The notes below the pieces were generated by a model. It was not told the DNA's origin and did no database searches. It was given only the letters and a program-made list of their open reading frames with translations. The translations under genes and the position numbers were made by a program. Below, one piece after another: positions 53,378 to 63,088 of a DNA stretch of 64,000 nucleotides (positions are counted from its first letter, which is position 1; the number at the start of each line of letters is the position of its first letter). Origin of the DNA: Clostridium hydrogeniformans DSM 21757 (GTDB lineage: Bacteria; Bacillota; Clostridia; Clostridiales; Clostridiaceae). The DNA lies in NCBI RefSeq assembly GCF_000686705.1, contig NZ_JMLJ01000003.1:124001-188000 (forward strand), given 5' to 3'.

Positions 53378-54469
53378 TTACTTTTTAGCAAAGGTTGAAT
53401 ATTTAATACTCCCTGCACTAAAAAATGTTAAAGATATAAGTATTAACACAAATGCATTAGGAAATATCACTGACTTTTCTATACTTCCAAGAGCCCAGTA
53501 AAATGGAGTAAATTTATTTAACATAACCACCATCTGTGGGATTTTAGTGGATGTTTCTCCCACTATGCCCATAAAATATAAGAAAAACATAACAATAGAT
53601 ATCATGGTTATAACCAAGTTTCCAATCTCTGCACTCTTAAATATTCTACTAATCATTACTCCAAGGCTTATTGATACCATACTCATTAAAGCAATATTTA
53701 AAATTAATATTCCAAAATTCTCAAAGCTAAAATTAAAAACTACTTTCATAAATATAAAGGAAGCTGTATACATTATTACCTGTGTAATAATCATTGATAT
53801 ATAGATACTTCCCATTATTTCATATCCACTATTATTAGTAGATAAAAATCTTTCTAATATTTTTTCTTTTCTTAAACCTAGTAAGTCAGAACTTATAGAA
53901 GAAGAAAAGGTAACTAAGAAAAACATTATAAGAACTATAGGCATAAACCCTTCCGAACTTAATAATCCTTCTTTTACATTATATTTAACTCCTAAAATGT
54001 TTTTATCTAAGTCCTTTTCATTATTTACTATATTATTATCCTCTAGAATTTTAAACTTTAAAAATTTATTTATCTTATCTTCTATTTTTGATTCAAATAA
54101 AAAGGTGTTATTTCCTTCTTCAAGCTTATATGATTTAATAGTTGGTTTTATACTTTTACTTAAATTCTCTGTAAAATTTTCTGGTATTTCATATACAGAA
54201 ACAACATTATAATTTTTTAAATCTTCTAAGCCCTCTTCTATATTATCATAAGATTTCTTTAATCCTAATTCCTCTATAAATTTACTTCCTAAACTTCCCT
54301 TATCTAAATTCACTATAGAAACCTTTGCATCTAATCCTTCTTTAGTATTATTCATTAAGAAATTCATTAAGGACACACATGCTATAGGAAGAATAAACAT
54401 TAAAATTATATTTTTATAATCTTTAAAATACCTTTTACAGTTAACCCATATCATTGTTAAGAATTTCAT
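53378..54469 (-). CDS. ABC-2 type permease, second subunit
   Basis: A protein of 363 residues: helix near residue 20, a large extracellular domain (about 45-170) and five or six C-terminal helices (about 180-360). The arrangement and text such as FSSSISSDLLGLRKEKILER fit YhgE/ABC-2 (ABC2_membrane_3) permeases. ATG at 54469 lies behind GGGAGGAAT, two bases after the preceding gene; an in-frame ATG at 54484 overlaps that gene. With the other permease and ATPase it forms a heterodimeric exporter. Confidence 0.83.
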   Translation of the reverse strand: MKFLTMIWVNCKRYFKDYKNIILMFILPIACVSLMNFLMNNTKEGLDAKVSIVNLDKGSLGSKFIEELGLKKSYDNIEEGLEDLKNYNVVSVYEIPENFTENLSKSIKPTIKSYKLEEGNNTFLFESKIEDKINKFLKFKILEDNNIVNNEKDLDKNILGVKYNVKEGLLSSEGFMPIVLIMFFLVTFSSSISSDLLGLRKEKILERFLSTNNSGYEIMGSIYISMIITQVIMYTASFIFMKVVFNFSFENFGILILNIALMSMVSISLGVMISRIFKSAEIGNLVITMISIVMFFLYFMGIVGETSTKIPQMVVMLNKFTPFYWALGSIEKSVIFPNAFVLILISLTFFSAGSIKYSTFAKK

Positions 54470-54471
54470 GA

Positions 54472-55626
54472 TTATTCCTCCCATCTAAGCTTTACTTTTA
54501 TTAAACTTATTACATATATAACCATTGAAGTAATTATCATAATTATTAAATATTTTTCTATTCTCTCAAAGGAATTAAATACCATAACACTTCTATAAGC
54601 CTCTGAAATTACCTTTCCTGGTGAAAAATCAGATAAGACTAGGAAGATTTTATTTGTTACCTCTTTTAATGGAATAAACCCTCCCCCAAATATTATTTCA
54701 AAATACATAAATATAATAATTAAAATATTTGACATCTTCTTATTTATAAAGGCAATAATTATTCCTGCTATGGATGCTATAAGTATGCTCTGAAAAAATA
54801 ATATGGCTAGGATATTTATTAAACTCACATCTTTAAAGGCAAGACCTGTAATCCTAAAGGTTAAGATATACATACTTCCACATATAAGATTATAAATAAA
54901 GAAAATTAATAAATCTAAATTAAAGAAAGTGGCCTTTGTAATTGGTGTAGCCATTAATCTTTTAAAGCTTCCATTCTCCTTATCCAAATGATACCCTGCT
55001 ACAGACCCCATAATCATTGAAAAAACCATAAAAGTCATAAGACTAGCTCCTTGGTTTTCAAAAGAGGATAGAGATTTCTCACCTTTTACCATATTATTTT
55101 TTATTGAATTACCTTTAGATACTTCCTTTAATTTACTACTGATTTCCTCTAAAGAAGATTCTTTGTAATTTTTCGGTAACTCTCCTATCTTATTCTGAAT
55201 CATCATAGTTTCTGTTAATTGTTTTCCGTATTCCTCTATAACAGTTTTTATTATGGTTTCATTACTTCTAGAAACTCTTTCTTTCTCATCTATATTAATA
55301 GTAATATCGTTAGAAGATAAGATATTCTCTTCATACCCTTTAGGTATTGTAAATATATAATCTCCTTTATCTGTTATATTAAATAATTCTTTTATACCTT
55401 CACTAAGAAATAAATCTTTGAATCCTTTAGAAAAGTTACTACTATCTTCATCTATAATAGTAATATTTATCTTGTCCATATTTACTTCTGGCTTAAAAAC
55501 ATCCCTTTGGGTATATCCCATAAATAAGGATAATAATAAAGGAAATATGGCATATACTACTATAAGCTGCTTCCACTGAGAAATTAATCCTTTGATTGTA
55601 ACTACTATAGTTGCTTTTACTCTCAT
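54472..55626 (-). CDS. ABC-2 type permease, first subunit
   Basis: A protein of 384 residues with the same plan as its neighbour: one N-terminal helix, an extracellular region (about 40-190) and about six C-terminal helices. Typical text is MGSVAGYHLDKENGSFKRLM and FGGGFIPLKEVTNK. The two permeases are distant paralogs. ATG at 55626 is six bases behind GGAGAGG; the ATG at 55629 is also possible. It starts 14 bp after the ATPase. Confidence 0.84.
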   Translation of the reverse strand: MRVKATIVVTIKGLISQWKQLIVVYAIFPLLLSLFMGYTQRDVFKPEVNMDKINITIIDEDSSNFSKGFKDLFLSEGIKELFNITDKGDYIFTIPKGYEENILSSNDITINIDEKERVSRSNETIIKTVIEEYGKQLTETMMIQNKIGELPKNYKESSLEEISSKLKEVSKGNSIKNNMVKGEKSLSSFENQGASLMTFMVFSMIMGSVAGYHLDKENGSFKRLMATPITKATFFNLDLLIFFIYNLICGSMYILTFRITGLAFKDVSLINILAILFFQSILIASIAGIIIAFINKKMSNILIIIFMYFEIIFGGGFIPLKEVTNKIFLVLSDFSPGKVISEAYRSVMVFNSFERIEKYLIIMIITSMVIYVISLIKVKLRWEE

Positions 55627-55639
55627 CATTATCCTCTCC

Positions 55640-56578
55640 TTAATCCCTTAATTTTTTTCCTGTAAGAGATAAGAAAACCTCCTCCAAGGATGCCTCCTCT
55701 ACATTTAAATTCTTTATCTTCTTCTTTTCCCTCATAGATAACATAAGTAAATCCTCTAAATTAAACCTACCTTCATCTATAAAAATATTAATTATCTCTT
55801 CTTTAATAAAGGAATCTTTAACCCCTTCTAATTCCTTTACTCTTAAAATAAATTCTTCACTAGGATCTTCTAAGGTAAGCTTAATACTTCCATGAATACT
55901 AGTCATGGATTTAATTGAGGATTTAGTTCCTGATGCTATTTCTTTTCCTAAATCTAGTATGAATATACTATTGCATAAGTTCTCTACTTCCTCCATATAA
56001 TGAGAAGTATATATTACAGTTGTATTATTTTCTTTATTAATTTTTTTTACAAACTCAAATATATAATTTCTTGATTGAGGATCTACTCCTACAGTTGGCT
56101 CGTCCATTATAAGTAGTTTAGGTCTATGCATTATAGCTACTGCTAGGTTTAGTCTTCTTTTCATTCCTCCTGAAAACTTTGTTACCTTTTCTTTTTTTCT
56201 ATCTGTTAACCCAGTAACCTCTAAGGCCTCCTGAATTCTCTCCTTTAGAACTTTTCCCTTAAGACCATAAAAGGCTCCAAAATACTCTAAATTATCATAA
56301 GCTGATAGTTGCTCCATTAAAGCTATCTCTTGTGGTACAAGTCCTAATAATTCCTTTGCCTTTAACGGTTCATCTTTAATAGAGTATCCCCCTATTTCTA
56401 CTTCCCCATTATTAGCCTTAAGAAGCCCTGTTATTATACTTATAAGAGTAGACTTTCCTGCCCCATTAGGTCCTATTAATCCAAATATATCTCTCTCTTT
56501 TATCTCAAAAGATATGTTATCTAAAACTAATTTATCATCAAATCTCTTAGAAATATTCTTCACCTTTATATTGCACAT
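55640..56578 (-). CDS. ABC transporter ATP-binding protein (drug-exporter type)
   Basis: A 312-residue ATPase with Walker A GPNGAGKSTLISI near residue 38, Q-loop LVPQEIALMEQLSAYDNLEYFG, signature FSGGMKRRLNLAVA, Walker B LLIMDEPTVGVDPQSR and H-loop SHYMEE. The last 90 residues form a C-terminal domain that ends EASLEEVFLSLTGKKL, common in DrrA/NatA-like ATPases. With the two permeases it forms an exporter. The adjacent two-component system at 56967-58794 is the likely controller. The substrate is unknown. Confidence 0.92.
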   Translation of the reverse strand: MCNIKVKNISKRFDDKLVLDNISFEIKERDIFGLIGPNGAGKSTLISIITGLLKANNGEVEIGGYSIKDEPLKAKELLGLVPQEIALMEQLSAYDNLEYFGAFYGLKGKVLKERIQEALEVTGLTDRKKEKVTKFSGGMKRRLNLAVAIMHRPKLLIMDEPTVGVDPQSRNYIFEFVKKINKENNTTVIYTSHYMEEVENLCNSIFILDLGKEIASGTKSSIKSMTSIHGSIKLTLEDPSEEFILRVKELEGVKDSFIKEEIINIFIDEGRFNLEDLLMLSMREKKKIKNLNVEEASLEEVFLSLTGKKLRD

Positions 56579-56696
56579 AAAAATACCTCCTTAACCTCTA
56601 TAATTATATTTTAGAAAATTTAAGAAGGTATTCCTAGTACTATAAGTAACTATCAAAATGACTTAAGTAACTTTTTATATAGCTTGTTATAGCTGA

Positions 56697-56846
56697 CTTC
56701 ACCGCTTTAATTATGATAAAGAAATAATTATAATTAGTCTAGGCAATCAGTATTTATATAAAAAATTTGGTTATGAAGAAATCTCAAGAAATGAAGATGA
56801 AATTGAGTATATAAAAAAAAGTTCAATAGTAAGTAATGTTCTTTAA
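56697..56846 (+). pseudogene. C-terminal remnant of a GNAT-like acetyltransferase
   Basis: In the gap 56579-56966, on the plus strand, an open frame runs from just after a TGA to TAA. It reads SLGNQYLYKKFGYEEIS followed by RNEDEIEYIKKSSIV, which resembles the end of a GNAT domain (the '...YKKFGYEE...' segment). No start or upstream part is present. It has its own terminator behind it. I take it as the leftover 3' end of a plus-strand gene. Confidence 0.5.
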
Positions 56847-56852
56847 TTCTCT

Positions 56853-56897
56853 AAAAAAGTTAGTTCAATTTGAGTTAAAATTGGACTAACTTTTTTT
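56853..56897. terminator. Terminator behind the GNAT remnant
   Basis: AAAAAAGTTAGTTCAATT pairs with ATTGGACTAACTTTTTTT. The T-tract on the plus strand follows the remnant's stop by six bases. Confidence 0.8.
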
Positions 56898-56909
56898 AGA
56901 ACCTCTAGT

Positions 56910-56951
56910 CTAATAGCTCCTAATAATAAAGCTATTATTAGGAGCTATTAG
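56910..56951. terminator. Perfect 18-bp hairpin, terminator of the two-component operon
   Basis: CTAATAGCTCCTAATAAT and ATTATTAGGAGCTATTAG form an exact stem with a six-base loop, 15 bp after the stop at 56967. It separates the regulator operon from the exporter genes. Confidence 0.7.
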
Positions 56952-56966
56952 GTAACTTTTTAGTCT

Positions 56967-57623
56967 TTACTCTACTATATTATTTTTAAATGCGAATATG
57001 GTTAGCTGAGTTCTATCCCTAAGACTTAGCTTACATAAAATATTGCTTATATTATTTTTTATAGTTCCTTCAGACAAAAATAGCTTTTCTCCTATTTCTT
57101 TATTAGATAAACCACTTGCCACTTCTTTAATTATGTTTATTTCTTTATTATTTAAATCATAGTTAGTCATTGTATCTTCTACAGTACTTTTTTTATTATA
57201 TGAGGTATTTTCATTTATGATTTTAGATGCAACTTCTGGATGAACCACTACATTTCCCTTAAAACACCCTTTTATTCCTTCATAAATTAAATCATAATCA
57301 CTATCCTTTAATATGTAACCTGATGCACCATATTTTAAAGCTTCATGAATATATTCCACATCATTAAATGTAGTTAAAATAAGAACCTTAACATCCTTAA
57401 ACTCTTTTTTTATAAGTTTTGTTCCTAAAACACCATCACATTTTGGCATTCTTATATCCATAAGAACTACATGGGGTTCATTCCGTCTACAAGCTACCAA
57501 TGCCTCTTCCCCATTAGATGCCATATCAATTACTTCTATATCCTTAAAAGTCTCAAGTATTATTTTAAGACCACTTCTTACTAATTTTTCATCATCCACT
57601 ATTATGACTTTAATTTTCCCCAT
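56967..57623 (-). CDS. NarL/LuxR-type response regulator
   Basis: A 218-residue regulator with receiver domain (1-125; D10/D11, phospho-acceptor Asp56 in VVLMDIRMP, K in GYILKD) and LuxR-type HTH (about 150-215: LNNKEINIIKEVASGLSNKE, KLFLSEGTIKNNISNILCKL). It overlaps the kinase gene by 14 bp, so the two are coupled. It probably regulates the ABC exporter operon 388 bp downstream, as in DesKR- or LiaRS-like systems; this is an inference from position. Confidence 0.93.
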   Translation of the reverse strand: MGKIKVIIVDDEKLVRSGLKIILETFKDIEVIDMASNGEEALVACRRNEPHVVLMDIRMPKCDGVLGTKLIKKEFKDVKVLILTTFNDVEYIHEALKYGASGYILKDSDYDLIYEGIKGCFKGNVVVHPEVASKIINENTSYNKKSTVEDTMTNYDLNNKEINIIKEVASGLSNKEIGEKLFLSEGTIKNNISNILCKLSLRDRTQLTIFAFKNNIVE

Positions 57624-58794
57624 TCTCTGTCTCCTTTGAGTGAATTTTAAGTTTTTCCTTCTTATATAGTTCTATTTTCACTAAAAATCCCTGATTGATT
57701 TTTGTATTGTAGCTAAAATCTCCTCCCACTTCTTTAACCCTTTCTTTCATACTTTTAAGTCCAATTCCTTCTACTATATTTTCGGCACCTTGTCCATTAT
57801 CTTTTAATGTAACTACTAGATTATAGTCACTAAAAGCCATAAAAATATGGACTAATGTAGCTTTTCCATGTCTAACACTATTAGCTAAAAATTCCTGTAT
57901 TATTCTATATATTATAAATCCTTGATCTGGGTTTAAAGGCCACTTTTTTTTAGTAAAGGATAACCTTACATCAACTCCTGTTAATTTTTTAAAGCTATTT
58001 ATTAATTCTTCTATTATTAAAATTCCCTCATAATCTTTAAACTCTTTTGGCTTTATTTCTCTAACAGCCATTCTAACCTCATTTAAGCTATCCTGGGTAA
58101 ACCTTCTAAGCTCCTTTGTAAGTTCTTTTGCACTATTATTATCTCTTCCTACTATAGTCTCAATAGCCCCTAACTGTATGGCTATGGTAGATAGTGCATG
58201 TCCAACACTATCATGTATTTCTCTTGATAATCTATTTCTCTCTCTTAAAAGTGTGATTTCTTCTATGGAACTTGCATATATCTCCAGGTCTCTATTAGCA
58301 TTTTTAAGCTTTTCTTCTGATCCCCTAAGTTTATCATAGAGTTCCTGGGCCTTAAGTTTTTTATCATTCTCATCCTTTACAAAGTATAAAACTGCTATAA
58401 AAATTATTAACAAGCCTATATTAATAGCTTCAATCTCCAAACTCTGAGCCCCTGAAATATATACTCCCTGAATACATATTATCATATTAAATAATGTCTT
58501 TAATTTTCCCTTAAATAATATATTACTATCTAAGGCTTCTAATATAAGATAAAAAATAGGGTATCCCCCTACATACTTATATCCAAGAGTTATAAATATA
58601 AGTTCTATAATAAAAGATATGGCCTTATGAAAAGCACTATCTAATGAAAAAAATCTTAGCTGGTTATTTATTATAAATAAAAATATGAATATTATAAGTT
58701 CATTATTTAACTGTTTATTCTCCATAACTATACCTAGCATTATAAGTAAAAGGGTATAGTATCTTATGGCTGTAAGTAATTTTTTATTCCACAT
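57610..58794 (-). CDS. Sensor histidine kinase, DesK/HisKA_3 type
   Basis: A 394-residue kinase with about five short membrane helices in the first 140 residues, a coiled linker, then HisKA_3 with the phospho-acceptor in LSREIHDSVGHALS (His194), and an ATPase domain with FIIYRIIQEFLANSVRHG and LKDNGQG. The family phosphorylates NarL-type regulators and often senses membrane state or envelope-active compounds. The ATG follows GGGAGAGAAGGAT. It is the first gene of a two-gene operon. Confidence 0.92.
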   Translation of the reverse strand: MWNKKLLTAIRYYTLLLIMLGIVMENKQLNNELIIFIFLFIINNQLRFFSLDSAFHKAISFIIELIFITLGYKYVGGYPIFYLILEALDSNILFKGKLKTLFNMIICIQGVYISGAQSLEIEAINIGLLIIFIAVLYFVKDENDKKLKAQELYDKLRGSEEKLKNANRDLEIYASSIEEITLLRERNRLSREIHDSVGHALSTIAIQLGAIETIVGRDNNSAKELTKELRRFTQDSLNEVRMAVREIKPKEFKDYEGILIIEELINSFKKLTGVDVRLSFTKKKWPLNPDQGFIIYRIIQEFLANSVRHGKATLVHIFMAFSDYNLVVTLKDNGQGAENIVEGIGLKSMKERVKEVGGDFSYNTKINQGFLVKIELYKKEKLKIHSKETENGEN

Positions 58795-58946
58795 ATCCTT
58801 CTCTCCCTGTATATCTACTATAATTATTATATAATAAAGATTTTATATATCCAACATACCCTTTTAAACATATATCCAGATCTAGATTATATAATAAATA
58901 ATAATACAGATTTCATAAATTAAGCTTTAAGTAGTGGTGATTCTAA

Positions 58947-58978
58947 AAAAAGATAGGAAAGTTTCTTTCCTATCTTTT
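58947..58978 (-). terminator. Terminator of the metalloprotease operon
   Basis: AAAAAGATAGGAAA pairs with TTTCCTATCTTTT, and TTTTTTT follows on the minus strand, 16 bp after the stop at 58995. Confidence 0.87.
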
Positions 58979-58994
58979 AGTTAACTTACTAAAA

Positions 58995-59588
58995 TTATTT
59001 AAGCTTATTCTTTATATCCTTATATTTCCCATTTAATTCTTTTAATATATTATCATTTTTTATTGCCTGTGGTTTTATATATGCTTCTTCATAGTTTGAG
59101 CTTGATGTATTTTTACTGTTAATATTATCTTGTACTTCCAATACATAAATTCCCTGTCCTGCTCCAACTACACCATAACAATCTGGATTGTCAATCCCAT
59201 TACCCTTCATTAAAAACATAATTAATATTTCACCACTTTTAGGTTGAACATCTAATTTAGCATGTTGTATTACTTTAACTTCCTTTAAATCTTTTGTACC
59301 TTTAAAAACCTCTTTTATTTTAACTGTAGTTACAATACTTGGAATACCTTTGTAATCTCTTTTTTCTTGTACATTAGTACCTTCACACAATATTATTAAA
59401 TCAGATTCATCTTTTAAAGACTTTAAATTTTCTATATAGGGTAAGTCAGCTTTAACACCATTATTTTCAATACAAATACTAGTTGGGTTATTAACTTCTT
59501 TTTTTTCATTTCTATTCCCATAAACAAGAAAAGCTAAAATACCGCATAGAGATACTACAGTTACTGAAAATATAATTTTTTTCTTCAT
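58995..59588 (-). CDS. Exported protein of unknown function, next to the metalloprotease
   Basis: A 197-residue protein with an N-terminal signal or anchor helix (about 4-23), a short charged linker and a beta-rich region: ESDLIILCEGT, VTTVKIKEVFKGTKDLKEVKV, SGEILIMFLMKG and VVGAGQGIYVLEV. This is the common 'secreted small OB-like' pattern seen in Firmicute genes adjacent to matrixin-like proteases, but I cannot name the family. No lipobox is present. It starts 20 bp behind the protease gene with ribosome site AAGGAG, so it is expressed with it. It may be an inhibitor, partner or substrate. That is not shown by the sequence. Confidence 0.68.
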   Translation of the reverse strand: MKKKIIFSVTVVSLCGILAFLVYGNRNEKKEVNNPTSICIENNGVKADLPYIENLKSLKDESDLIILCEGTNVQEKRDYKGIPSIVTTVKIKEVFKGTKDLKEVKVIQHAKLDVQPKSGEILIMFLMKGNGIDNPDCYGVVGAGQGIYVLEVQDNINSKNTSSSNYEEAYIKPQAIKNDNILKELNGKYKDIKNKLK

Positions 59589-59608
59589 AAACTTCTCCTT
59601 ATTAATAA

Positions 59609-60202
59609 TTAATTATATCGACCATATCGGTCTACTAACATTTGGTTTTCATAACTTGTAAGATAGTTTACATTAATATACCCTTGACACATAACATAGT
59701 CTGGTGACGTTGCATGATTAAATCCAAATGCATGCCCAACTTCATGAACAGTTATTTTCTTTTTATACCACTCAAGGGATGAACTAGAAAAAGACTTAGA
59801 AACTGTATAGGAATTCAAATCAACAGTATATGCCCCAGAAACATCAGTTGCCTCATCAGTAATTCCCCACCAACTATATTGTGTCCATTCAGCAGATTTA
59901 AGTCTTATTTTGCAATCATTATAATTATTTGAACTACTAACTCTTATTGATGCATTAGCTGGTGATGCACTATATTCACTTTGAGTGGCCGAAATTGCAG
60001 AAGTCCAATCCATTGTACCATATTGCCAATACCTTGATTTTACAGCTAATGAGTACCCTTTAGCAAATCCCCATGTGTAATTCCAAGTAGGTTCACCAAC
60101 TGCAAATGCTTTTACATTAAATAGTGATAGTGATGATATAAACACTATAAATGTAATAGCTATATATTTTTTTAATTTTTTACTTAATAAATTTGAAATC
60201 AT
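59609..60202 (-). CDS. Secreted matrixin-like zinc metalloprotease
   Basis: A 197-residue protein with a signal peptide (about 1-34, ending VKAFA). The mature part has VHEVGHAFGFNHATSPDYVM, the HExxHxxGxxH zinc site, with a Met-turn candidate (VMCQGY) directly behind it. This places it among the metzincins (M10/M12-like), which are shorter here than usual, with no propeptide seen. The sequence before is beta-rich (WQYGTMDWTSAISATQ and ASPANASIRVSSS). The start ATG follows GGGGGGG. It is the first gene of a two-gene operon with an unknown exported protein. Confidence 0.82.
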   Translation of the reverse strand: MISNLLSKKLKKYIAITFIVFISSLSLFNVKAFAVGEPTWNYTWGFAKGYSLAVKSRYWQYGTMDWTSAISATQSEYSASPANASIRVSSSNNYNDCKIRLKSAEWTQYSWWGITDEATDVSGAYTVDLNSYTVSKSFSSSSLEWYKKKITVHEVGHAFGFNHATSPDYVMCQGYINVNYLTSYENQMLVDRYGRYN

Positions 60203-60603
60203 AAAACCCCCCCTTTGTAAAACAATACCATATAAGGGTGTATGTGTAAATAAATTTCATCCTTAATAATGCTATATACATAAAACTTTAACATAAATTT
60301 ATGCTAATATTTATGTAAACTTATTTTATATTTCTCCAAAAATAAAAATCATGTGTTTAAACTATTTTATTTTTAGATTAAAGGATGTATTATATATTTT
60401 ATTTACCTAATCTATCACTATTTTTAATAAAAATTAATCATAAATAAAGAAACAAAATAATATAAGGACCTTAATTTTCTTTCCTTATTCCTTACTTGGA
60501 TAAGTAGTAGAAACTTAAGATCCCTATATATTAATCTGTCTTCCTAAAAATAAATTTAAAATTAAATATATAATTAACTGTTCCTTAAAATTTTATAATC
60601 CTC
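60203..60603. other. Intergenic region with promoter candidate
   Basis: On the minus strand TTTACA, a 17-bp spacer and TATTGT lie about 30-50 bp before the metalloprotease start. A weak hairpin (about 60460-60525) may end the glycerate-kinase transcript. No gene or repeat is seen. Confidence 0.4.
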
Positions 60604-61734
60604 TTATTTCAGCTTTATTATTCTAGCTATATTCTCTGCTGCCTTTTCCATATTTTTATTTCCGTCCTTTAAGGCTTCTTCTAGTGTACATATTTCCGGT
60701 AGAATTCCTATTATGGAATTAATTCCGTTATCATAAAGGTTTTCTACTCCTTCACCTATTTTACCTGCAAAGGCTATTACTGGTTTATTGTACTTTTTAG
60801 CTAGCTTTGCCACTCCTATAGGGGTTTTCCCATAAATAGTTTGTGAGTCTATACTTCCTTCTCCTGTAAATACAAAGTCACAATCCTTTATTTTTTCTTC
60901 TAAACCCGTATACTCTATAACCATATCTATACCTTTTTTAAGGTTAGCATCTAAAAATGCCATAAGTCCTGCTCCAAGTCCCCCTGCTGCTCCAGCTCCT
61001 TCTACATTTTCAATATCCTTGTTTAAAGTTTCCTTTATTATATTACTATAAACTTTAAGTCCTTCATCAAGAATCTTAACCATGTTTTTATCTGCTCCCT
61101 TTTGAGGTGCAAATACATAAGCTGCTCCCTTTTCTCCTGTAAGAGGGTTTGTAACATCACAGGCTACTTCTATGTCTACATCTTTTATTCTCTTATCTAA
61201 TCCACTTATATCTATATGTTTTAGCTTTAAAAGTTCTCCTCCACCAAGAGGTAACTCTTTTCCTTCCTCATCCATAAACTTAGCCCCTAAGGCTTTAAGC
61301 ATTCCAGTTCCCCCATCATTAGTAGCACTTCCACCTATTCCAATAAGTATCTTTTCTACTCCTTTATCTAAGGCTGCTTTTATAAGTTGTCCTGTTCCAA
61401 ATGTAGTTGTTATCATAGGATTTCTTTCTTCTTTTGATAGAAGCTCTAGTCCACTTGCACTTGCCATTTCTATAATAGCAACTTTACCTTCTCCTAAGAT
61501 TCCAATCTCCCCTTCTACCTCTTTACCTAAAGGTCCTAATACTTTTATTTTTTCAAGGATTCCATTTGTTGAATGAACTAAAGCATGGGTTGTGCCTTCT
61601 CCACCATCTGCCATGGGAACTTTTATACATTGTGCATTATTAAGTACTTTTTTTATTCCCTTTTCCATGGCTTCTGCAACTTCTATAGCCTTCATGCTTT
61701 CTTTAAATGAGTCTGGTGCTAAAACAAATTTCAT
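60604..61734 (-). CDS. glxK: Glycerate kinase (GlxK/GarK type 2)
   Basis: A 376-residue glycerate 2-kinase. Markers include MKFVLAPDSFKESMKAIEVA at the N-terminus, CIKVPMADGGEGTTHALV, LIGIGGSATNDGGTGMLKAL, DVTNPLTGEKGAAYVFAPQKG and VFTGEGSIDSQTIYGKTPIG. It turns D-glycerate into 2-phosphoglycerate, joining glycolysis. It lies 15 bp after the GntP permease, in a unit that also has a CdaR regulator, as in other glycerate or glucarate loci. The 60203-60603 gap follows. Confidence 0.93.
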   Translation of the reverse strand: MKFVLAPDSFKESMKAIEVAEAMEKGIKKVLNNAQCIKVPMADGGEGTTHALVHSTNGILEKIKVLGPLGKEVEGEIGILGEGKVAIIEMASASGLELLSKEERNPMITTTFGTGQLIKAALDKGVEKILIGIGGSATNDGGTGMLKALGAKFMDEEGKELPLGGGELLKLKHIDISGLDKRIKDVDIEVACDVTNPLTGEKGAAYVFAPQKGADKNMVKILDEGLKVYSNIIKETLNKDIENVEGAGAAGGLGAGLMAFLDANLKKGIDMVIEYTGLEEKIKDCDFVFTGEGSIDSQTIYGKTPIGVAKLAKKYNKPVIAFAGKIGEGVENLYDNGINSIIGILPEICTLEEALKDGNKNMEKAAENIARIIKLK

Positions 61735-61749
61735 AACTATTACTCCTTT

Positions 61750-63000
61750 TTACTTTAGTATTCCGAATATTATTGTAGATACTACTGTCATAGAAAGACC
61801 TATTAATGATTCATAAGGTATAAGTTTAAGCCTATCTTTTATATCCATATATACACTTCCTCCAGTGGCATGAAAGAAACTTCCATGTGGAAGGTGATCT
61901 AAAACAGTTGCCCCTGAATGTATCATAGCTGCTGATGATAATGGTGAAACTCCAAGATCAAGTATGGTTGGTCCAAATACCTGACTAGCTACTGCTGTAC
62001 CTGAAGTAGTTGAAGCTGTTGCTCCAGACATTAATATACCAGCTATTGGTGCTAGAGCAAAGGCTGGAAGTCCTGAACTACTTAATCCATTAACAATTAA
62101 ATCTTTTAATCCTGAGTTTGCAATTATTCCTGCTATGGTTCCTGTTCCAAGAAGTAATATAGCTACTCCACTCATTTTATTTAATCCACTACATGCATAA
62201 GCATTTAAATTTTTTATCTTTCCCATAGAAAGAGCTCCAACTGCTCCCCCAATTGGAAGTGCTATTAAAGGATCCACATTTATGTTGAATAGTGGTCTAA
62301 GAGCTAAAAGTCCTATTGCCACTAAAGGTCCTATAATTGAAGATAGGAAACTTGGCTTTTCAGATGAAGCTATTTGAACTTCTTCTTGTTTTACCTTAAT
62401 TCCTTTATTTATTAATCTTTTAGCTATAATACAAGTTAAAATAAGACCTACTATTCCTGGTATTATTCCTGATGCCATAAGAGAAGTTAACTGAATTTTA
62501 AAAGAGTCAGATGCTGCTATGGCATTAGGATTAGGTGACATTATGTTACCTGCCTTCCCTCCTCCTATCATAGCTATTAAAATTGATGTTTTAGATATGT
62601 TTGCTCTATTTGCTATTGCTAATGCTATTGGTGATACTGTTATTACTGCCACATCAATAAATACTCCAACAGAAGTTAATACTAAAGTAGCTATTGCTAA
62701 TGCTATTAATGAGTTTGACTCTCCTATCTTATCTACAATAGTTTCTGCAATCTTAGCCGCTGCTCCTGATTCAATAAGAACTCCTGCTAAAATTCCTGCT
62801 GTTAATATCCTAAGTATTGCTGTTACAATTCCCTTAGTTCCATTTATCATTAAGTTTACTGTTTCAACTAGTCCTGCTCCACCTATTAATCCACCTACTA
62901 AGGCTCCAATAATCAGACCATAGGCTGGATGAACTTTTTTAATTATTAGTACAATTGCCAAAATCAATCCTATAATTGCTCCTAATGCTGTTACTTGCAT
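61750..63000 (-). CDS. GntP-family gluconate/glycerate permease
   Basis: A 416-residue membrane protein with about 12 helices. Typical text is MQVTALGAIIGLILAIVLII and, later, ATLVLTSVGVFIDVAVITVS, GGGKAGNIMSPNPNAIA and GATASTTSGTAVASQVFGP. GntP-type permeases import gluconate, fructuronate or glycerate by proton symport. The glycerate kinase behind it makes glycerate the likeliest substrate. The ATG follows GGGGGGAGAAC. A gap of 88 bp separates it from the CdaR gene. Confidence 0.9.
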   Translation of the reverse strand: MQVTALGAIIGLILAIVLIIKKVHPAYGLIIGALVGGLIGGAGLVETVNLMINGTKGIVTAILRILTAGILAGVLIESGAAAKIAETIVDKIGESNSLIALAIATLVLTSVGVFIDVAVITVSPIALAIANRANISKTSILIAMIGGGKAGNIMSPNPNAIAASDSFKIQLTSLMASGIIPGIVGLILTCIIAKRLINKGIKVKQEEVQIASSEKPSFLSSIIGPLVAIGLLALRPLFNINVDPLIALPIGGAVGALSMGKIKNLNAYACSGLNKMSGVAILLLGTGTIAGIIANSGLKDLIVNGLSSSGLPAFALAPIAGILMSGATASTTSGTAVASQVFGPTILDLGVSPLSSAAMIHSGATVLDHLPHGSFFHATGGSVYMDIKDRLKLIPYESLIGLSMTVVSTIIFGILK

Positions 63001-63088
63001 TGTTCTCCCCCCAGTTAGTTTTATTTATATTATCATTGTAAACGTTAATGCAATCATTATCATTAGGCAGAACTATAATTTAACCCTC

